Below are positions 56,021 through 64,000 of a stretch of 64,000 nucleotides of DNA, one piece after another. The translations under genes and the position numbers were made by a program. How positions within the stretch are numbered: position 1 is the stretch's first letter; every line of letters starts with the position of its first letter. The notes below the pieces were generated by a model, which worked only from the letters and a program-made list of their open reading frames with translations, was not told the origin of the DNA and ran no database searches. The DNA is from Citrobacter youngae (GTDB lineage: Bacteria; Pseudomonadota; Gammaproteobacteria; Enterobacterales; Enterobacteriaceae), in contig NZ_RPOI01000004.1 in NCBI RefSeq assembly GCF_003818115.1, forward strand, positions 276,314-340,313. The letters are read 5' to 3'.

Positions 56021-57619
56021 TTAGCCGCATAAAACGGCGGCTCTGGCGGGATCAATGGCGACCAGCCCAGACAACAGTGACTCCATCTCTGGCGCCAGAC
56101 GTGCTTTGTCGCTTTCACTGCGATTGGCTTTTAAACGCAGAAGCTTCAGCCGTCGCGCTTTGACTTCAAACAGCAGTTCAGGCTCCCACTGTTTGAGAGT
56201 GAGAGAGTGCGCAGTCGTATTCAACTCGCCAAGCAAATGCAGCGCGAGATCGTTGCGCCCACACTGTTCCGTCAGACGGGCCATCAACAGCTGGCGTACC
56301 CAACGCTGTCGACGTGAAATAATGCCAGGTCGAGCCTGAAGCCAGGCGAGCGCTGCTTCAATGCCTTCGCTATCCGCCAGCGTCAGGGCCTCGCTTTCAA
56401 GCAGCAGGATATCGTCATCCTCCCCGACGGTAGCCGCCGCAATTTTATCCGTCTGCCAGTCGCTTTCCTGCAGCACGTCACGGGCTATCCATTCACGCGT
56501 GACGTCATCGGCAAAGGGCGTTCCGTCATTAAATGCCAGCGTTTCCAGACCCGGCATCCGATGCAGCAGCATTTTCAGATCGCTGATGATAATGGCGGCA
56601 TGTTTATCCCATGGCGATCCCGCCCTGGTTAATGCCTGATGAAGGTACCACTGCACGTCCAGCCAGAAATGATTCACTCCCTCAACAAATAAGCTGTCAG
56701 TTAGCTCAATCAGTTCGGTCCAGCTTTGCTGCAAATACAGACGCTTGAGCTGGGCTCGGTAATCACTTTTAGGTGGTACCAGGCGTGTACGCCCTGCGCC
56801 ATCTGGCGGTGGAAGCTGGCTAACCGTATCGAGCCGCACGCTTTTCATCAAATGATGCGCCGCCAGCCAGCCGTCCGGCTGATCGCTTAAGTATTTCGCC
56901 AACACACGTGCCTGCTCCAGCAGCTCCCGGCCAGAGGCAATACTTTTGAGGACGGGAGTTTCTACGCTATACCGACCGGTTTGCGGACTGACATTTTGTG
57001 GAACCAGCGCCTGAGCGCCGCCAGACTGTGCCAGACGATTCTCCAGCGCGCTATACAGCGCCCCAAGCCCTGGACGAATGCTCTCTTCTTGCTGAACAAA
57101 CTGCTGTTCCAGCAGCATCAGCGCACCGGCGATCCGCTGCGCGTCAGGTCGTGAAACTTCGGGGAAACGTGTCAGACTATCCAGCATCCGCCCGCCGGCC
57201 AGCCATTCCAGCGCGGCCTTATGGCTGTTGGCTCTTAAGGGATGGAGAGAATTGCCATACTGCTGCATCAGGCCAGCCAACAAAATCAGACCATCGGCCA
57301 GGCCGGACTCACCATCCTGATGCAAACGCGCCCAAGTGTAGTAGGTGACAACACGGACATCCTTACAGGTGTGGATCAGCAGTTTTTCCGCAAGCTCAAC
57401 GATGAGATCCGTTTGTGCGCCAGAAAGTTTATTCACCTCCTCTCGCATGCGCTGAAAATCATCGTCATAACCGGGATCTTCCCCGCCCGGGTTGGCTGCG
57501 GAAACGGGCAATAACCAGTTTTGCCACAACGCTATTTGCGTTTGCGCCTGTTCCATCAGCTGCTGTTGTTCATCTGGCGAAGCCGTGCTGGCGGCCAGTA
57601 GACGTTGCAGAGCGCTCAT
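56021..57619 (-). CDS. tssA: T6SS protein TssA (ImpA/VasJ family)
   Basis: 532-residue TssA. The N-terminal ImpA_N domain contains GEDPGYDDDFQRMREEVNKL and VVTYYTWARLHQDGESGLADG. The C-terminal half matches the VasJ-type ending (GIEALAWLQARPGIISRRQR appears in altered form as IEAALAWLQARPGIISRRQR, then LALHLLGELN). TssA organises baseplate docking and sheath extension. The start overlaps the tssM stop as ATGA. A second ImpA_N protein is encoded at the operon end. Confidence 0.88.
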   Translation of the reverse strand: MSALQRLLAASTASPDEQQQLMEQAQTQIALWQNWLLPVSAANPGGEDPGYDDDFQRMREEVNKLSGAQTDLIVELAEKLLIHTCKDVRVVTYYTWARLHQDGESGLADGLILLAGLMQQYGNSLHPLRANSHKAALEWLAGGRMLDSLTRFPEVSRPDAQRIAGALMLLEQQFVQQEESIRPGLGALYSALENRLAQSGGAQALVPQNVSPQTGRYSVETPVLKSIASGRELLEQARVLAKYLSDQPDGWLAAHHLMKSVRLDTVSQLPPPDGAGRTRLVPPKSDYRAQLKRLYLQQSWTELIELTDSLFVEGVNHFWLDVQWYLHQALTRAGSPWDKHAAIIISDLKMLLHRMPGLETLAFNDGTPFADDVTREWIARDVLQESDWQTDKIAAATVGEDDDILLLESEALTLADSEGIEAALAWLQARPGIISRRQRWVRQLLMARLTEQCGRNDLALHLLGELNTTAHSLTLKQWEPELLFEVKARRLKLLRLKANRSESDKARLAPEMESLLSGLVAIDPARAAVLCG

Positions 57620-60600
57620 TCTTCTTCCTCTGAGGGGGACTGGCTGACAACAAAAATGGTTTCTGGCAGCTTAAAATCGCGGAGTTTGAGTAATGCGAGC
57701 GGGCCTTCACCGACCTCCGTTCGCAGGGTGTAGTTCAGCGGCAATCCATCCTGCGCAGTCCAGCGCAGGTTAAAACCACTGTTCACGCCGGCGTTATCGC
57801 TGATCTCCGCTTTCTCAAGCAGTCTTATCCAGCCCCAGGTGCCGGGGTTATCTGAGTAGATTCGGGTTCCCGTATTCGTACTCACCCAGCTTAGGGTGGC
57901 CCCTGACGCTGGCGTATCGGCTGGCCAGACAAGGTTTTTCCAGGTTGGCATCTGATTAACGTAGGTGAGTTTTTGCCCATCCAGTACGAGATCGGTTTGC
58001 ATCACGTCCCGCGCCGTTCCAGGACGCAGTTCAAAACGCATCCCGGCTTCTCCACGAATAAATGCGACATCCGCAATCTGACTGAGCTGGTCCATCGCCT
58101 CGAGGAACGCCGGATTAAACTCCAGCCCCTGCGCATTCACCGTGTCAGCAACCCAGTGACTTCCCTGTTTATGCAATACGCCGCTTAAATGACTTTCGAG
58201 AAAATGCGGGATCCGGCCATTATCGCTTCGCAGATATTGCGCCAGCAGCGGCAGAGAGGCCTCGCTACCGACATCGCGAAACGGATAACGTCCGCCGAAT
58301 GCGCTGTTCCAGTCATTCACAATCAGCGCCTTCCATTGCGCATTCAGACCCGCCGCGGTTGGTTGCAACACCTGCTGCCATGACTGCTCCAGCGGCTGAA
58401 CAAACATACTTTGACCAAATCCACTCCATGCTTGCCCCAGACTGGCCGCTACCAGATTGCCATAGTCACGCGTGGTAGTGAGATCGACGGTTTTACCCTG
58501 AAACACCGTTTGCGCCAGGGCCTGACTCATTCCCTGCGGATCGGCAGCGTTAGTAATCTGCTGGAGTTTCAGCCTGACCTGCGTTACCCGGGTCAGGTAG
58601 GTTTGCAGACTAAGGTGGCTGATATCCTGGCCAGCCGATTGTTCATCCATCAATGCCAGGATTGGCGAGAAGGTACCCGCCATAGGGCCTTCTTCTCGCG
58701 CATGCTGGTCAATAGTCTGATTTTCTTTAGTGTTAAACAGATCCTTTGCCGACTTCACCAGTGAGTCCGACAGCGCTTCACCGGTTAACCCTGTGCGTCC
58801 CTGAACGGCGAGCGTATTCATTAGCGCAACCAGAGGAGACTGACGGATATCTGCAATCAACGTGAGCTGATCGATGGCATCACTCAGCGTTTGGGTGCGC
58901 TGCCAGCGAATACTGTTGAGAAAATCCAGCCAGCTGTCGGCAAAATCCGTGAAGTAACGCTCGCTAAGACGCGCCTTTAAGGCCTGTGGAGAGAGAGGGT
59001 CGCTTGCAGAATGCGTATCATCCCCCAGTACCTGATCCATTTCTTCCCGGCGGTTGTTTACGATTTTCTCTATGGCGGGCAAAACCTCCTCTTCCCAGGC
59101 TTTGCGGGTATATACGCCAGCAACCGAACTGCGGGTATAAAATACGTGGTCTGCCCGGGTATCGCCGGTCATGTCTTCCAGACGAAGTTCGGTGTAATGC
59201 GGCGTTACCTGTTCAATGATTTTCTGATACAGAGCGGCTTCGCCATTGCGGATCCCCATCTGACGAATTAACAGCGTTCGCGCCTGGCTAATAAGATTTT
59301 TATCCGCTGTTATTTTCCATTCAGGATGCGCCTGAAGGTTTTCGCCCCAGAACTGCCAGAGTCCTGGCCCAACGCCCTGCCATGATGCGCGCGAAATACC
59401 CGCTCTCTCCGGCCAGTCTTGCATCAGAGCCTGACTAAAAAATGATGCCTCCATCTGCTCAGGCCGGGAGAGCATCAGATACATTTTCAGCTGGTTGTAG
59501 GCGATCTTTGCCTGGGCGGAAAACTGCGGACTGTCTGGAGCCAGTCGGGTTAACGCCGTTAATTCCTGAGTGAGATGTTGCGCGGCTTCATCACGCAGGA
59601 GCGGAATAGCGATACGCGTATAACGTGGCCATAGCGCATCCAACAGAGCATCATTTTGGCTTAAGCCGAAGCGGTAGTACCACGGCGCCCCATTCAGTTG
59701 ACGCCAGCGAAGCATGCCTGGGGTTTGCTGAAGCGCGGACAGCGCCGTAAGACGCTCGGCGAGCGGTTCATCCGCACCACCTGCCAGTCTCGCCTGGTCC
59801 AGGCTTTCGCCGATCAGATTGCGATTCGCAAGAAAAGATACCACCATTCCTGCGCCCCATAGCAGCATCAAACCAGCGGTACCGACTGCCAGCACACGCA
59901 TCCCTGAACGGCCTGTGCGCTGTGCCCTAAGTTCAGCAGGTAACGCAGGGAGCGAATCAAGCAGCGCGCGCCAGCGCTCATCACGCGTCCAGGCATGCGC
60001 CACACGCGGTGAAGTACTTTCCACATGCTGACTCAAGATTACCGCCGCCAGCGGCAGAGGCCGATGCAGGCTGAAAAAAGCAGATAACGCGTCGCTGATG
60101 GCTTCTGCGTTTTGCGTGAGCGCATTCGCCATTTTTAGTAAGAAGTTATCGTGGATATTGCGCGTAACCTGCTGCGAACCCTGTTCCGCCAACTGCATTA
60201 CCAGCGCGGCCAGCTGCGAACGGCATAACGCCGTTGTACATCCTGCAGGGAAAAAACACGTCGCAGACTGGGCTATCGCGGCATTCAGAACGGATTGAGC
60301 GCCATGCAGCGACCAGAGGTATAACGGCACTCGCCAGCGAAGCGTGGTAAATACAGCCTGAAGATGGCGGGCAGCATTATCTATTTGTTCTGCGGTTAAA
60401 GAGACAACAGGTGCCGATTGAACCAATGAATCCTGGTGCTGAAAAGTGGGGGTTACCCATACAATCCCATCCAGCGGGCGCCGATGCAGCTTGCGTATCG
60501 CCTCGAACAGCGTGGCATCTGGCACACCAGTTAGCCCGCCCCCCCAGATTAACACCACGCCATCCCCTTCAACCCAGCGCAGAGAGGTGAGTTTTGGTAC

Positions 60601-61005
60601 CAGTAGCTCAACCTGAATGACATCCCCCATCACCAGCAGAATACGGGTTTTGGCGCGCCAGCAATGGCCGTAACTCTGACGAAGATATGTGAGTACATGA
60701 TTTAAAATTTCAGCACGACTATTTTTAATATCTTTCTTTGATTTATTTCCTGAAATACCAAAACCAGATAACAGATTAAAACGCTGAAAGTAACTTTTTG
60801 AAATAATTATTTGCCATAAACGAACAATTGCATCATCAAAAAGTAATATTGTGATACATACGCCAGCAATTGCCAGTGACGCATTTTGTTTTTTCTCCAT
60901 AGTCGGAATATGAATCAATGGGTTTTCTACCCAGATGAAAAATCCCCCTATAATTATTATCAGCATAACAATAAACCATGTACTTACACGCTTATTATTT
61001 TTCAC
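57616..61005 (-). CDS. tssM: T6SS membrane-complex protein TssM (IcmF/VasK)
   Basis: 1129-residue inner-membrane protein linking TssL to TssJ. Two transmembrane helices lie near residues 9-26 and 43-58 and a third near 375-400 (RVLAVGTAGLMLLWGAGMVV), with a large periplasmic C-terminal region. The cytosolic GTPase-like domain lacks a Walker A: the place reads ILLVMGDVIQVELLVPKL, as in VasK-type proteins. I chose the GTG at 61005 because AAGGAGG stands five bases before it. An ATG at 61020 and TTG at 61023 have no site. The first about 105 codons are strikingly AT-rich and the rest is not. Confidence 0.9.
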   Translation of the reverse strand: MKNNKRVSTWFIVMLIIIIGGFFIWVENPLIHIPTMEKKQNASLAIAGVCITILLFDDAIVRLWQIIISKSYFQRFNLLSGFGISGNKSKKDIKNSRAEILNHVLTYLRQSYGHCWRAKTRILLVMGDVIQVELLVPKLTSLRWVEGDGVVLIWGGGLTGVPDATLFEAIRKLHRRPLDGIVWVTPTFQHQDSLVQSAPVVSLTAEQIDNAARHLQAVFTTLRWRVPLYLWSLHGAQSVLNAAIAQSATCFFPAGCTTALCRSQLAALVMQLAEQGSQQVTRNIHDNFLLKMANALTQNAEAISDALSAFFSLHRPLPLAAVILSQHVESTSPRVAHAWTRDERWRALLDSLPALPAELRAQRTGRSGMRVLAVGTAGLMLLWGAGMVVSFLANRNLIGESLDQARLAGGADEPLAERLTALSALQQTPGMLRWRQLNGAPWYYRFGLSQNDALLDALWPRYTRIAIPLLRDEAAQHLTQELTALTRLAPDSPQFSAQAKIAYNQLKMYLMLSRPEQMEASFFSQALMQDWPERAGISRASWQGVGPGLWQFWGENLQAHPEWKITADKNLISQARTLLIRQMGIRNGEAALYQKIIEQVTPHYTELRLEDMTGDTRADHVFYTRSSVAGVYTRKAWEEEVLPAIEKIVNNRREEMDQVLGDDTHSASDPLSPQALKARLSERYFTDFADSWLDFLNSIRWQRTQTLSDAIDQLTLIADIRQSPLVALMNTLAVQGRTGLTGEALSDSLVKSAKDLFNTKENQTIDQHAREEGPMAGTFSPILALMDEQSAGQDISHLSLQTYLTRVTQVRLKLQQITNAADPQGMSQALAQTVFQGKTVDLTTTRDYGNLVAASLGQAWSGFGQSMFVQPLEQSWQQVLQPTAAGLNAQWKALIVNDWNSAFGGRYPFRDVGSEASLPLLAQYLRSDNGRIPHFLESHLSGVLHKQGSHWVADTVNAQGLEFNPAFLEAMDQLSQIADVAFIRGEAGMRFELRPGTARDVMQTDLVLDGQKLTYVNQMPTWKNLVWPADTPASGATLSWVSTNTGTRIYSDNPGTWGWIRLLEKAEISDNAGVNSGFNLRWTAQDGLPLNYTLRTEVGEGPLALLKLRDFKLPETIFVVSQSPSEEEE

Positions 61006-61025
61006 ATCATCCTCCTTCATCAAGG

Positions 61026-62207
61026 TTATACCGGATGAACAATAAGCATATGAGTGGTTTTATCATTAATTAATAGCCATTGTGCCATATTTGATTTAGC
61101 CGCATGTTCATTAGCACAAATTAAAATGACATTTCCTACTACAAAATTCAGCCTGCCAAATGTATCATCCAACACGAAATCTCCTTTTTTCGATAACATA
61201 TATCCAGATTGTTCCATTGACTGGAGTACCAGCGCCAGTGTTTCGCTTTGTATCTGGCTACGCCAAAAAAACCACGGCAGGTCAGTCGTTATATTTCCCC
61301 ATAATGTCACGGTTGTTACTGATTCCACAGCCTCGTCCATAACTACCGGACGATGTATCCATGACTGCGGTGTTACATGATGGTGAGTTAACCAATCAGG
61401 TGAGGCCAACAATATAGCAGATACCGATTCAACCTGCTGGTCTCGTGGTTCAAGGAACAAATTAATCTCAATAGAAAGAATTAATATCGCCTCCTGACAA
61501 TCCAGACAGTTATCAATCCACATTATACCGTCACTTTCTGTACAGATAGTCAGATTTTGGTCATCAAAAGATAATGAACAGACCCGACGCCAAACGGTAT
61601 TAATCGTTTCATTCTTGAGCGTGCCATCGTGTTGAATACGGACATGGAGGTTTCCAGAAAATTTCTCTAATTCAGGTTGTAACTGTCGGATTATATCCGT
61701 CAGTAATTGTTCCATGCGTAGCAGATAACCGTCCTCACTCATATTGGTAAGTTGTAGGGAGATTAGTGCAGTACTTAACATCCTCTGGTATTGAGGGTAA
61801 AAAAATGGTTGAAGTTCACTCCCCCCTTGTAAAAGCGCTGCTGCCAGTTTATTTCTGGCGACTGGAGTAATATATGCTGTTGCCAACACCCCCATAGCCA
61901 ATTTTCCTAAAGCAACCTGCTCATCGTATTGCTGCTGGTGTAAATGATTCCACCAAATGACACGATCGCGTTCATTTTCATAACGTCGCAATTGAAAAAT
62001 ATAACCCATAAAACCAATTAAAAAAGGAATAAAAAAAGAGCAAAACCAAAACCAGATTGTATGTGTAGGTTCATTTTCACGCCAAAATGAGAATACTAAT
62101 ATTGCTCCCAAAAAAACACAGAGAAGTATAGTAGTTAACCAACGAAATTTATCTGGGGGGACTGGTAATTCGGCTTTCTCAGGGATCTTTTTAAGATCGA
62201 TTGGCAT
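61026..62207 (-). CDS. Unknown T6SS-operon protein with two TM helices
   Basis: 393 residues. Residues 23-42 and 51-71 are hydrophobic helices (WLTTILLCVFLGAILVFSFW; FWFCSFFIPFLIGFMGYIF). About 320 soluble residues follow, with a Trp-rich basic stretch (RDRVIWWNHLHQQQYDEQV) and a C-terminal beta-rich part ending HMLIVHPV. I do not recognise a domain. It sits 3 bp after PAAR and 20 bp before tssM, co-oriented, so it is probably a structural or adaptor component specific to this T6SS subtype rather than a chance neighbour. Base composition is AT-rich. Confidence 0.6.
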   Translation of the reverse strand: MPIDLKKIPEKAELPVPPDKFRWLTTILLCVFLGAILVFSFWRENEPTHTIWFWFCSFFIPFLIGFMGYIFQLRRYENERDRVIWWNHLHQQQYDEQVALGKLAMGVLATAYITPVARNKLAAALLQGGSELQPFFYPQYQRMLSTALISLQLTNMSEDGYLLRMEQLLTDIIRQLQPELEKFSGNLHVRIQHDGTLKNETINTVWRRVCSLSFDDQNLTICTESDGIMWIDNCLDCQEAILILSIEINLFLEPRDQQVESVSAILLASPDWLTHHHVTPQSWIHRPVVMDEAVESVTTVTLWGNITTDLPWFFWRSQIQSETLALVLQSMEQSGYMLSKKGDFVLDDTFGRLNFVVGNVILICANEHAAKSNMAQWLLINDKTTHMLIVHPV

Positions 62208-62210
62208 ATA

Positions 62211-62468
62211 TTACAGCCTTCCAGCAATAGGTAATGAGGAAATCAATGTACAACCGCATCCACAACGGTGGCCATGGAGAGCAATAGGCTTACCATTAAT
62301 TCTGGAACCGAAATCTCCTTCAATTATAATTGTTTCGCCATGTATTGGGCAGAAAACTTTATCCAGCATACAAGAAACCGGCAATCCCATAAAAATAACG
62401 CCAGAACTCCCTTCAAGGACAATACCGCCATGAGTCGTTTTATCTGAAAGACGAATAACACCAAGCAT
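62211..62468 (-). CDS. PAAR-domain spike-tip protein
   Basis: 85-residue PAAR protein that caps the VgrG spike. The three PAAR-like repeats read LSDKTTHGGIVLEGSSGVIF, then DKVFCPIHGETIIIEGDFG and KPIALHGHRCGCGCTLISSL. The His/Cys set for zinc (CPIHG, HGHRCGCGC) is present. There is no C-terminal toxin extension, so any effector must be separate. It lies 3 bp before the two-TM protein and 27 bp after the one-TM protein. Confidence 0.85.
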   Translation of the reverse strand: MLGVIRLSDKTTHGGIVLEGSSGVIFMGLPVSCMLDKVFCPIHGETIIIEGDFGSRINGKPIALHGHRCGCGCTLISSLPIAGRL

Positions 62469-62495
62469 ATTTTACCCTCTTTATTTTGAACAAAA

Positions 62496-63374
62496 CTATC
62501 CGATATCAACTGATAACATCTTCCATATACTCTCTTCCTGGATCATGACAATAGTAATATCGAATACATTACCATCGTTAAATTTAACACTTCCTGAAAG
62601 TACACCTCTGTTACCTTCAACGGAGATATTATTAAAACTATAATCCTCTATATTTTCAAATTTATAAGATTTCATTGCCAACTTAAAATCTTCACTTGTG
62701 ATTTTCTCGCGCATCTCACTCGCAGTTTGTGCATAGGCTAAGATATAGGAATTGTCACGTAACAAATCTATTTCCGCTCTTGCTGCCTCCTTAACGCCGG
62801 TCGTCATAAAAAATATGAAGGAAACAATAGATATTGTAAGAATAGCGACAAATGCCAGACAGACAAAAACCTTCCATTTTGCTGATCTCTTCGCTCCAGC
62901 AGAAAAAGTTGATTTTACACGCCAGCCGGATTCTTTTACGACATTAAAAAGAGGAGCGGTAACACTGGATGATTCAAAATCGTAACTGTATATCTTTCCT
63001 ACCTTGCCATTTTCTTTTAATCCCCAGGCACCTCCTAATTTGAATTCTTTTCTTCTCCCTAACTGAAATTCCTTTTTAAAACCAATTCTTTCTGGCCCAA
63101 CTTCCCATTCAGCACTGGTTGATTTCTCCTGATAACCCACCTGTTTACCAACATCATCAAACACCAGTCGAATCTGAAAACTTTCTTTTAAACCTCCGGC
63201 ATCATAGATATTTGACCAGTTAGCATCGACATAATTATAAATAACAATAAGGTCATCACTATCCTCCTGTATTGTAAATGGAATATCTTGACATTCATTT
63301 AAATCCAACAATCGTTTTTTTAAGGAAATTAGGGTACAAGACCCCGTTGATGATGTAGACATATTTTGAGGCAT
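62496..63374 (-). CDS. Unknown one-TM protein upstream of PAAR
   Basis: 292 residues, no family recognised. The N-terminal about 160 residues are beta-rich and charged (DLIVIYNYVDANWSNIYDAG, EFQLGRRKEFKLGGAWGLKE). A basic stretch (AGAKRSAKWK) precedes one transmembrane helix at about 168-191 (VFVCLAFVAILTISIVSFIF). The C-terminal about 100 residues, likely periplasmic, look like a small DUF4878/NTF2-type fold (SEDFKLAMKSYKFENIEDYS, then IVMIQEESIWKMLSVDIG). The topology would suit an immunity protein or an envelope adaptor. AT-rich, next to PAAR. Confidence 0.55.
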   Translation of the reverse strand: MPQNMSTSSTGSCTLISLKKRLLDLNECQDIPFTIQEDSDDLIVIYNYVDANWSNIYDAGGLKESFQIRLVFDDVGKQVGYQEKSTSAEWEVGPERIGFKKEFQLGRRKEFKLGGAWGLKENGKVGKIYSYDFESSSVTAPLFNVVKESGWRVKSTFSAGAKRSAKWKVFVCLAFVAILTISIVSFIFFMTTGVKEAARAEIDLLRDNSYILAYAQTASEMREKITSEDFKLAMKSYKFENIEDYSFNNISVEGNRGVLSGSVKFNDGNVFDITIVMIQEESIWKMLSVDIG

Positions 63375-63411
63375 AATTCTCTCTTCACAATTAATAAATA
63401 ACAGTAAATGT

Positions 63412-64000
63412 TTATTTCACCGCCTCCGCAGCGTTCACCGCACAGCGTACGGTGGTGCCATCGGGGTAAGGCTTGTCCTTGATGGCATAGCCGCGAAAAA
63501 AGGTCAGGCCCACATCAAACCCGGGAGAAGGACGATAACCTCCGCGGCGGACCTTCATATATTGCCCATTATCGTCATCCAGGATGACGCCCTTCTCCGG
63601 ACCCTGCGGATCCTGGCGCGGAGATGTCGCGTAATAGTCCGGGTCATACCAGTCGCTCACCCACTCGTAACCGTTCTCTGCCATGCCGTACAGCCCGCCG
63701 GGGGTCGGCGGATAGCGATCGACGGCATAACGCACGAAGGAACTTTCCACGCCAGTGGCCTCTTCCGTAGCCTGCCGGTCCTCGCTGGTGGCGTAGTTTT
63801 CACCGCGCCCGGTTTTCTCATCTTCACGCCAGTCGCCGTCATCCGTTGCCACCAGAATATACTGACCCCGGTCACGCGCCGCATACTCCCACTGCGCTTC
63901 CGTCGGCAGGGAAAACGGCAGCCCCGTCTTCTTTTTCAGCCAGCGGCAGTAATTATCGGCCTCTGTCCATGACACCACAGCCGGACTGTTTTTAAAATGG
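63412..64000 (-). CDS. SUMF1/formylglycine-generating-enzyme-like protein, C-terminal part
   Basis: The minus-strand frame is open to the window edge (from HFKNSPAVVSWTEADNYCRW), so the gene is 5'-truncated here, with about 196 residues visible. The FGE-sulfatase fold is clear: VVSWTEADNYCRWLKKKTG, FSLPTEAQWEYAARDRGQY, GLYGMAENGYEWVSDWYDPD and KVRRGGYRPSPG. The paired active-site cysteines of true formylglycine enzymes are not evident. SUMF1-like proteins recur in T6SS loci with unclear roles. GC content returns to backbone level in this gene. Confidence 0.82.
   Translation of the reverse strand, partial: HFKNSPAVVSWTEADNYCRWLKKKTGLPFSLPTEAQWEYAARDRGQYILVATDDGDWREDEKTGRGENYATSEDRQATEEATGVESSFVRYAVDRYPPTPGGLYGMAENGYEWVSDWYDPDYYATSPRQDPQGPEKGVILDDDNGQYMKVRRGGYRPSPGFDVGLTFFRGYAIKDKPYPDGTTVRCAVNAAEAVK

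Overview
The window is chromosomal DNA from an enterobacterium. Gene order follows the argK-scpBC, mscS, fbaA-pgk-epd, tktA, speAB, metK, galP, endA, gshB, yggR-S-T-U, ansB, mutY, nupG, speC, yqgA, pheV stretch of Escherichia coli, and almost all backbone proteins have the E. coli length. The accessory content (an ECF transporter beside tktA, an allantoin-type carbamoyl-transfer cluster beside mscS, a type VI secretion cluster at pheV) points to a Citrobacter- or Salmonella-like genome. I favour Citrobacter, by inference from memory of gene content only.

Layout. 0-3.4 kb: methylmalonyl-CoA/propionate genes (end of argK, scpB, scpC) and the regulator ygfI. 3.4-6 kb: yggE, argO, mscS. 6-13.3 kb: accessory cluster with an AllS-like LysR regulator, three oxamate-carbamoyltransferase-type proteins (YlbF, YlbE, FdrA families), an MFS transporter and a divergent carbamate kinase. 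13.3-16.8 kb: fbaA, pgk, epd behind a Cra-type operator. 17-20.1 kb: a PPC-domain protein and a complete four-gene ECF transporter of unknown substrate. 20.2-30.2 kb: tktA, loiP, speB, speA with a leader ORF, metK, galP. metK carries a one-base deletion that breaks this essential gene. 30.2-34.4 kb: sprT, endA, rsmE, gshB, yqgE, yqgF.

34.4-37.4 kb is unusual. The 5' ends of the divergent yggR and yggS genes are present twice as a 293-bp direct repeat with three mismatches. The copies flank about 0.94 kb of AT-rich foreign DNA that holds an intact secreted immunity-like gene, an apparently gutted peptidoglycan-amidase toxin gene and the tail of another gene. 37.4-50.7 kb returns to ordinary backbone (yggT, yggU, rdgB, hemW, ansB, yggN, yggL, trmB, mutY, yggX, mltC, nupG, speC, yqgA).

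50.8-64 kb: tRNA-Phe (pheV), then a type VI secretion operon entering from the right-hand edge on the minus strand. In transcription order it holds a SUMF1-domain protein (partial), an unknown one-TM protein, PAAR, an unknown two-TM protein, TssM, TssA, TssF, TssG, TssJ, TssE and a VasL-like protein. The sheath, tube, baseplate TssK, TssL and ClpV genes are not in the window. A 2.7-kb AT-rich block from inside tssM through PAAR suggests a recombined cargo segment.
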